In this document: positions 58,901 through 64,000 of the stretch, in pieces | How positions within the stretch are numbered: the first letter of the stretch is position 1 | Layout: each line of letters opens with the position of its first letter | NCBI RefSeq assembly: GCF_900456975.1 | Contig: NZ_UGYM01000002.1 | Location: 3,038,001 to 3,102,000, forward strand | Source of the DNA: Shewanella baltica | Lineage (GTDB): Bacteria > Pseudomonadota > Gammaproteobacteria > Enterobacterales > Shewanellaceae | Length of the DNA stretch: 64,000 nt | Reading direction: 5' to 3' | Notes under the pieces: model-generated | Seen by the model: only the letters and a program-made list of their open reading frames with translations | Databases searched by the model: none | What the model was told of the DNA's origin: nothing | Program-made: the position numbers and the translations under genes

Positions 58901-61900
58901 ATCCCTCGCCACAGGCAGCGTGACTAGCCAAGTGCAATATGTGGATCGCATCGTTGAAACGGTTGTCGAAAAAGAAGTCGAAAAAATTGTTGAGAAAGAA
59001 GTCATCGTCGAAAAAGTTGTTGAGAAAATAATAGAAGTGGAAGCTAATCAAGTGGCAGCTGTTGAAATGAAACAAACATCCCCAAGCGTTGCGCAAGGCT
59101 TAAGCAATCAGCAGCAAGCGACGGCGCAGTTAAACCCAAGCACACCTAACGTCAGCGGCGATGCGTTAACGGCATTTTTCAGCGCACAATCTCAAGCGGC
59201 GCAGTTACATCAACAGTTTTTAGCTATCCCGCAGCAATATGGCGATACCTTCACGACACTGATGACAGAACAAGCCAAGATGGCGAGCCAAGGCATTGCT
59301 ATCCCAGAAAGCCTGCAACGCTCGATGGAAATGTTCCACCAGCATCAAGCGCAAACCCTGCAAAGCCACGCCGAATTTATGCAACTGCAAAGCAGTAGCA
59401 GCCAAGCGGCCTTGGCGATGCTAAACAATGCGCCGATTAACTTTACCCCAGCGGTTGCAAGTCAGCCACGAGCAACTGCGCCGGCTCCAGCACCTTTTGC
59501 TGCATCGACAGTTGCGCACAATGCCGCACCAATAGCGGCTCAGGCTGTTGCGACGAGACCAGCAATTAACACACCTGTTGCACCTGTTGTGCAAACCGCT
59601 CCCGTTGCTCATGCGCCTGCTGCGACAGTACAAGTTGCGCCAGCAGCTCCTGTTTTAGTTATGCCAGAGATGACATCTGTGGCACCAGCAACAAGCGGCT
59701 TAAGTGCTGCACTTGTTCAACAAACTATGATGGCTGTGGTTGCCGACAAAACAGGCTACCCCACTGAAATGCTGGAACTTGGCATGGATATGGAAGCCGA
59801 TTTAGGTATCGATTCGATTAAGCGCGTTGAAATTTTAGGCACAGTACAAGACGAACTGCCGGGCTTACCTGAACTCAGCCCAGAAGATCTGGCCGAGTGC
59901 CGTACCTTAGGTGAAATCGTTGACTACATGAACAGCAAACTGCCTGCGGCTGGCCAAGTTGTAGTTTCTACAACAGCGCCAACAGCTCCTGCCGCCAACG
60001 GTTTAAGCGCTGCGTTAGTGCAACAAACCATGATGGCTGTGGTGGCTGACAAGACAGGCTATCCGACTGAAATGCTTGAACTCAGCATGGATATGGAAGC
60101 CGATTTAGGTATCGATTCTATTAAGCGCGTTGAAATCTTAGGCACAGTACAAGACGAACTGCCGGGTTTACCAGAGCTCAGCCCAGAGGATTTGGCCGAA
60201 TGTCGCACCTTAGGTGAAATCGTTGACTACATGAACAGCAAATTGCCAGTAGTTAGCGTGGTAGCAGTTGCACCACCGGCAAACGTTGGAGCAACGCCTG
60301 CACAAGTTCCAGCGAATAACGGTTTAAGCGCTGCCTTAGTGCAACAAACTATGATGGCTGTGGTGGCTGACAAGACTGGCTATCCGACTGAAATGCTGGA
60401 GCTCAGCATGGATATGGAAGCCGATTTAGGTATCGATTCAATTAAGCGCGTTGAAATCTTAGGCACAGTGCAAGACGAGCTGCCGGGTTTACCAGAGCTC
60501 AGCCCAGAAGATCTGGCCGAGTGTCGCACCTTAGGTGAAATCGTTGACTACATGCAAAGTAAATTGCCTGTTGCTGCAGCAGCCTCAGTTGCTCATGTCG
60601 CCCAGACAATTGCGACTCCAGCATCTAACGGCTTAAGTGCTGCACTTGTTCAACAAACCATGATGGCTGTAGTGGCCGACAAGACAGGCTACCCCACTGA
60701 AATGCTGGAACTCAGCATGGACATGGAAGCCGATCTAGGTATCGATTCAATTAAGCGCGTTGAAATCTTAGGCACAGTGCAAGACGAGCTACCAGGCTTA
60801 CCTGAGCTGAATCCTGAAGATCTGGCAGAGTGTCGCACCTTAGGCGAAATCGTTGACTACATGAACAGCAAATTGCCAGTAGTTAGCGCGGTAGCAGTTG
60901 CACCAGCGGCAAACGTTGAAGCAACGCCAGCACAAGTTCCAGCGAATAACGGTTTAAGTGCTGAAAAAGTCCAACAAACCATGATGTCAGTGGTGGCCGA
61001 CAAGACGGGCTACCCCACTGAAATGCTAGAACTCAGCATGGATATGGAAGCCGATCTAGGTATCGATTCCATCAAGCGCGTTGAAATCTTAGGCACAGTA
61101 CAAGACGAGCTACCAGGCTTACCTGAGCTGAATCCTGAAGATCTGGCCGAGTGTCGCACCTTAGGTGAAATCGTTATGCTCTTTTCGCAAGATTTAGGGC
61201 AAGGTAAGCTAGGCCAAAACGCGGTAAGCCAGAATGCCGCGCCAGTTAGCGCTGTCGTTCAGCCTGAACCTACTATCGATTTGCCACCACATGATTTACC
61301 ACCCCATAGCGAGGTAGTGCTAAAAAAGTTGCCAGCGGCGGCTGAGCTAACGCAACTATCGCCACAGCAATCGTCAAAGCAATCAGCGCAACAAGCTCAA
61401 ACACGCGTTTTTGCTAAAGATGCCTGCATTATCATTAGCGATGATGGTCACAATGCTGGCGTACTTGCCGAGAAATTGCATGCTCAAGGTCTAACGGTTG
61501 CGGTTGTGCGCTCGCCAGAAAACCTTGTAGCCAGTGCATCACCGCTCAATAGCCACATTGCCAGCTTCACATTGGCGGCGATTGACGATGCCAGCATTGG
61601 TGCAGTAATTAATGAGATCAAAAGCTTAGGTACAGTTGCAGGCTTTATTCATCTGCAACCACAACATAAAACCTCAGCCGATGCGAAAGGTTTAGTGTTG
61701 TCCAGTGCCGCCAAGGCATCCGTCGAGCAAGCGTTCTTGTTCGCCAAGCACTTACAACCGTTTTTAACAACAGCAGCGACCGCCAATACTGGTAGTAGTT
61801 TTATCAGCGTCAGTCGTATCGACGGTGGTTTTGGTTATCTTAACCACAGCCAAATTGCCAATAGCGAATTAAACCAAGCAGCGTTATCAGGCCTGACGAA

Positions 61901-64000
61901 AACCTTAAGCCACGAGTGGCCAAGTGTGCATTGCCGCGCCTTAGATATCGCGCCCGCACTTGATGCCAAACAACTGGCCAATGCGGTGATCGCTGAGTTA
62001 TTTACAACCGATAAGCTATTAGAAGTCGGTGTTAGCCAAGGCGCAGCCCAAGCACTTGAGCGCGTGACCTTAGTGGCAGGCAAGGCCGATACCCGCCACG
62101 GCGCGGCGAATTTAACGAGTGCAGATAAAATTCTGGTGACCGGCGGCGCAAAAGGCGTGACCTTTGAATGTGCGCTAAGTTTGGCCAAACGCAGTAAGGC
62201 ACACTTTATCCTTGCCGGCAGAAGTAGCCAACAGGCCATTCCCGCTTGGGCACAGGGCAAAAATAACAGTGAACTTAAAGCCGCAGCTATTACCCACATT
62301 CAAAGCTTGGGCGAGAAACCCACGCCAAAACAAGTGGATGCCTTAGTATGGCCAGTTCAAAGCAGCCTAGAAATTGCAGCCGCACTGCAAGCCTTTACCG
62401 CTGTGGGCGCGAGCGCTGAGTACTTAAGCCTCGATGTTAACAATCCAGATGCGATCGCCAGCACGATAGTGCCGATCACCGAGTTGTCGCCTATTACTGG
62501 CATCATCCATGGTGCGGGCGTACTCGCCGATAAACACATCCAAGACAAAACCTTAGATGAGTTAGCACGGGTGTATGGCACTAAGGTCACAGGTATAAGC
62601 AATCTACTTGCCGCACTGGATTTAGATAAATTAAAACTGATTGCCCTATTCTCTTCGGCGGCGGGTTTTTACGGCAATACTGGCCAAAGCGATTACGCCA
62701 TGTCCAACGACATACTCAACAAAGCCGCACTGCAACTGGCGCAGCAACTGCCAAATGCCAAAGTGATGAGCTTCGATTGGGGTCCGTGGGATGGCGGCAT
62801 GGTGAATCCTGCGCTGAAAAAGATGTTTATCGATCGCGGTGTTTATGTGATCCCGTTAAAGGCGGGTGCTGAGTTATTTGCGAGCCAATTACTGAGCAAC
62901 ACAGGCGCACAATTGCTGGTCGGTACTGACATGCAAGGCAGCGCACCCCATGACGACACGCCTAACGAAGTACAAGAAACTGAAGGTAGCAATCTAAAAA
63001 AGCCTAAAGCGGATCTGACCACTGACTCGTCGGGTCCGCATGCTTTGCCTAACGCTGTAAATCCAAGCGCTGTAAATCCAAGCACTGTAAAACTGCAGCG
63101 CACACTGGACCCTAAGGCAATGATCTTTATTGAAGATCACTGCATTAACGGTAATCCCGTATTACCGACTGTGTGCGCGATTCAGTGGATGCGTGAAGCC
63201 GCCTTTGATGTGCTCAAGCAACCAGTCAAAGTGCAAAGCTACAAGCTGTTGAAGGGCATTATTTTCGACGCTGTGATGTTAGAAAAAGGTGCGTTAGAAA
63301 ACGGCGCGCCCATCACGCTAGAACTTGAGCTTGCACCGATTGCGTTAACGGATAAAGCCGCGAAAGACACAGACGAGTGCTTGAGTGGACAATTCAGTGC
63401 CTTAATCAGCTTTGAAGGTCGTCCGCAATATCAAGCCATCTTAGTGATTGATGATGCGCCTAGTGATAACTTAGGCACTAATAGCAAAGCAACTGCCTTT
63501 GACGCGCATAGCTTGGCAGGACTTTCTGCCATCACAACCGCAAGCAGCATTTACAGCGACGGCACGCTTTTCCACGGCCCAAGACTGCAAGGTATTGAGT
63601 CTGTGGTGAAGTTTGACGATGCGAGCTTAGTCGCCAAGGTGAGTATTCCCCATGTTGCGTTAGCGGATTGCGGGAGTTTTGTGCCCAATCTGGCCCCTAA
63701 AGGCTCACAAGCTTTTGCGGAAGATTTGTTGCTGCAGGCGATGCTGGTGTGGGCGAGACTAAAATATGGCGCGGCGAGTTTGCCATCAAGCATTGGTGAG
63801 TTTATTTCCCATGCGCCATTTGCCTTTGGCGATAAAGGCTATTTAGTACTGGAAGTGGTAAAACACTCTGGCCGTGCCCTTGAAGCCAATATTGCACTGT
63901 ATCATCAAGATGGTCGTTTAAGCTGCGAGATGAACAACGCCAAAGTCACGATTAGCAAAAACCTTAACGGTGCATTTTTAGCTAATAAAATTGCGAATAA
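55935..64000 (+). CDS. pfaA: PUFA synthase subunit PfaA (3' end outside window)
   Basis: The frame is open for 2,688 codons to the window end without a stop. Domains in order: beta-ketoacyl synthase (about 28-470; C226 in DAACAGS, H361 in EAHGTGT, H401 in VGHTKST); malonyl-CoA:ACP acyltransferase (about 610-900; S706 in AGHSFGE); a Val/Glu/Lys-rich segment (about 1005-1037); five ACPs with phosphopantetheine serines S1294, S1395, S1502, S1605 and S1712 in LGIDSIKR. A ketoreductase follows (about 1830-2330; TGGAKG at 2069, Y2254 in SDYAMS), then a hot-dog dehydratase-like domain with EDHCINGNP near 2400. It builds long-chain polyunsaturated fatty acids, probably EPA, with PfaB-D, which lie beyond the window. 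Confidence 0.96.
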   Translation, partial: MSHTPSVPNSATESKKDKRLNKRLKDMPVAIVGMASIFANSRYLNKFWDLISEKIDAITDIPDTHWRAEDYYDADKSKADKSYCKRGGFLPEVDFNPMEFGLPPNILELTDTSQLLSLIVAKEVLADANLPTDYDRDRIGITLGVGGGQKISQSLNSRLQYPVLKKVFKSSGLSDEDSEMLIKKFQDQYIHWEENSFPGSLGNVIAGRIANRFDFGGMNCVVDAACAGSLAAMRMALTELTEGRSDMMITGGVCTDNSPSMYMSFSKTPAFTTNETIQPFDIDSKGMMIGEGIGMVALKRLEDAERDGDRIYAVIKGVGASSDGKFKSIYAPRPEGQAKALERAYDDAGFAPHSIGLVEAHGTGTAAGDVAEFNGLKSVFAQGNDTNQHIALGSVKSQVGHTKSTAGTAGVIKAALALHHKVLPATINVSQPNPKLNIESSPFYLNTETRPWFQRADATPRRAGVSSFGFGGTNFHLVLEEYKPEHSRDEQYRQRSVPQTLLFAAANKAALLSELKAALSQSVNTNANKSSAASLNAIAQQYPLRTLASTDARLGFVAKDIAQLQAQLNQSIAHLETNVIEVWQLPSGISYRSHALVAKNESKKVAALFAGQGSQYLNMGRELACHFPEMRQQVMASDKVFAHHGQTPLSNILYPIPAFDADAVKAQEAALTNTLFAQSAIGAVSMAQYSLLTQAGFAPDMVAGHSFGELSALCAAGVISNEDYVELAFARGHAMAQVPSDTGTQVDLGTMFAIILKQKNDIDALNSCLAQFDGVKIANYNAPTQLVIAGGTEQTQLAANAISELGFKAIALPVSGAFHTPLVGHAQKPFAKAIDKARFSAPSVALYANGTGQLHPTDGKAIKAEFKQHMLQSVRFSEQLQAMYDAGARVFVEFGPKNILQKLVENTLGEHLNELCLVSMNPNPKGDSDSQLRLAAVQLAVAGVALTEVDPYQAVTSQDIAEREAPSAMNIKLTATNHISAATKAKMAKSLATGSVTSQVQYVDRIVETVVEKEVEKIVEKEVIVEKVVEKIIEVEANQVAAVEMKQTSPSVAQGLSNQQQATAQLNPSTPNVSGDALTAFFSAQSQAAQLHQQFLAIPQQYGDTFTTLMTEQAKMASQGIAIPESLQRSMEMFHQHQAQTLQSHAEFMQLQSSSSQAALAMLNNAPINFTPAVASQPRATAPAPAPFAASTVAHNAAPIAAQAVATRPAINTPVAPVVQTAPVAHAPAATVQVAPAAPVLVMPEMTSVAPATSGLSAALVQQTMMAVVADKTGYPTEMLELGMDMEADLGIDSIKRVEILGTVQDELPGLPELSPEDLAECRTLGEIVDYMNSKLPAAGQVVVSTTAPTAPAANGLSAALVQQTMMAVVADKTGYPTEMLELSMDMEADLGIDSIKRVEILGTVQDELPGLPELSPEDLAECRTLGEIVDYMNSKLPVVSVVAVAPPANVGATPAQVPANNGLSAALVQQTMMAVVADKTGYPTEMLELSMDMEADLGIDSIKRVEILGTVQDELPGLPELSPEDLAECRTLGEIVDYMQSKLPVAAAASVAHVAQTIATPASNGLSAALVQQTMMAVVADKTGYPTEMLELSMDMEADLGIDSIKRVEILGTVQDELPGLPELNPEDLAECRTLGEIVDYMNSKLPVVSAVAVAPAANVEATPAQVPANNGLSAEKVQQTMMSVVADKTGYPTEMLELSMDMEADLGIDSIKRVEILGTVQDELPGLPELNPEDLAECRTLGEIVMLFSQDLGQGKLGQNAVSQNAAPVSAVVQPEPTIDLPPHDLPPHSEVVLKKLPAAAELTQLSPQQSSKQSAQQAQTRVFAKDACIIISDDGHNAGVLAEKLHAQGLTVAVVRSPENLVASASPLNSHIASFTLAAIDDASIGAVINEIKSLGTVAGFIHLQPQHKTSADAKGLVLSSAAKASVEQAFLFAKHLQPFLTTAATANTGSSFISVSRIDGGFGYLNHSQIANSELNQAALSGLTKTLSHEWPSVHCRALDIAPALDAKQLANAVIAELFTTDKLLEVGVSQGAAQALERVTLVAGKADTRHGAANLTSADKILVTGGAKGVTFECALSLAKRSKAHFILAGRSSQQAIPAWAQGKNNSELKAAAITHIQSLGEKPTPKQVDALVWPVQSSLEIAAALQAFTAVGASAEYLSLDVNNPDAIASTIVPITELSPITGIIHGAGVLADKHIQDKTLDELARVYGTKVTGISNLLAALDLDKLKLIALFSSAAGFYGNTGQSDYAMSNDILNKAALQLAQQLPNAKVMSFDWGPWDGGMVNPALKKMFIDRGVYVIPLKAGAELFASQLLSNTGAQLLVGTDMQGSAPHDDTPNEVQETEGSNLKKPKADLTTDSSGPHALPNAVNPSAVNPSTVKLQRTLDPKAMIFIEDHCINGNPVLPTVCAIQWMREAAFDVLKQPVKVQSYKLLKGIIFDAVMLEKGALENGAPITLELELAPIALTDKAAKDTDECLSGQFSALISFEGRPQYQAILVIDDAPSDNLGTNSKATAFDAHSLAGLSAITTASSIYSDGTLFHGPRLQGIESVVKFDDASLVAKVSIPHVALADCGSFVPNLAPKGSQAFAEDLLLQAMLVWARLKYGAASLPSSIGEFISHAPFAFGDKGYLVLEVVKHSGRALEANIALYHQDGRLSCEMNNAKVTISKNLNGAFLANKIAN
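59697..61185 (+). repeat. Five-unit tandem ACP array in pfaA
   Basis: Units start at 59697, 60000, 60321, 60630 and 60951, giving periods of 303, 321, 309 and 321 bases. Cores of about 245 bases are nearly identical in DNA; they alternate with Ala/Pro-rich linkers. Linkers 2-3 and 4-5 are almost identical to each other but unlike the others. Unit 5 has a different opening (GLSAEKVQQ) and loses the DYMNSKLP ending. Confidence 0.95.

Noticed and set aside
58790..59633. Antisense frames rich in Phe/Asn/Ser or Cys/Arg within pfaA
   Set aside because: They are the reverse reading of the Val/Glu/Lys and Ala/Pro segments of a clearly coding sense strand.
59697..61185. Regular repeats that could suggest a CRISPR or satellite array
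   Set aside because: All repeats are in frame within pfaA and each encodes a complete acyl carrier domain with LGIDSIKR.
581..64000. A phage-defence island or prophage
   Set aside because: Apart from a lone SNF2 helicase there are no defence partners, integrases, phage genes or tRNA attachment sites; the surroundings are conserved core genes.

Overview
The window looks like chromosomal DNA of a Shewanella species, a marine or aquatic gammaproteobacterium. The basis is protein-level recognition: a pfa long-chain polyunsaturated fatty acid (PUFA) synthase locus, DUF3549/DUF3301/DUF2789/DUF3192 accessory proteins typical of Shewanella and its relatives, and the gammaproteobacterial rpsB-to-dnaE and syd/csrB/yqcC neighbourhoods. 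No rRNA, tRNA, CRISPR array, prophage or complete insertion sequence is visible. The species cannot be fixed from the sequence alone.

Positions 1-10,050 hold loosely linked genes: a PHP-family phosphoesterase cut by the window edge, a SWIM/SNF2 helicase, a membrane-anchored DUF885 protein, a cold-shock protein, a KefB-like cation/proton antiporter and a GGDEF diguanylate cyclase. Positions 10,058-30,012 (minus strand) carry the conserved translation and envelope cluster. In transcription order it reads rpsB-tsf-pyrH-frr-uppS-cdsA-dxr-rseP-bamA-skp-lpxD-fabZ-lpxA, then lpxB-rnhB-dnaE-tilS. Together these make ribosomal components, UMP, isoprenoid and phospholipid precursors, lipid A and the outer-membrane protein assembly machine. 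Hairpins lie between rpsB/tsf, tsf/pyrH, frr/uppS and lpxA/lpxB. map-glnD-dapD run divergently on the plus strand (30,320-34,591).

Positions 34,722-50,552 hold a PAS-GAF-HD-GYP-CBS signalling protein, purU, an orphan PTS permease overlapping the flavodoxin yqcA, truC-yqcC, several small conserved proteins, syd and queF, and a LysR-type regulator at the end. The 1.7-kb stretch at 43,010-44,723 has no credible protein gene. I read it as two tandem minus-strand CsrB-type regulatory RNAs. Each is densely studded with GGA motifs, ends in an intrinsic terminator and has a GacA/UvrY-type palindrome about 170 bp upstream of the inferred start. This matches the known E. coli position of csrB between syd and yqcC and is the strongest non-coding finding.

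Positions 50,540-52,652 are a LysR/alkylsulfatase divergent pair with a LysR-type palindrome between them. Positions 53,535-64,000 are the PUFA (probably EPA) synthase locus. It contains pfaE (phosphopantetheinyl transferase, minus strand), a regulatory gap with direct and inverted repeats, the regulator pfaR, and pfaA overlapping pfaR by ATGA. pfaA is open for 8,066 bases to the window end and encodes KS-MAT-5xACP-KR-DH-like domains. Its ACP array appears to have grown by duplication of a two-unit 630-bp block.
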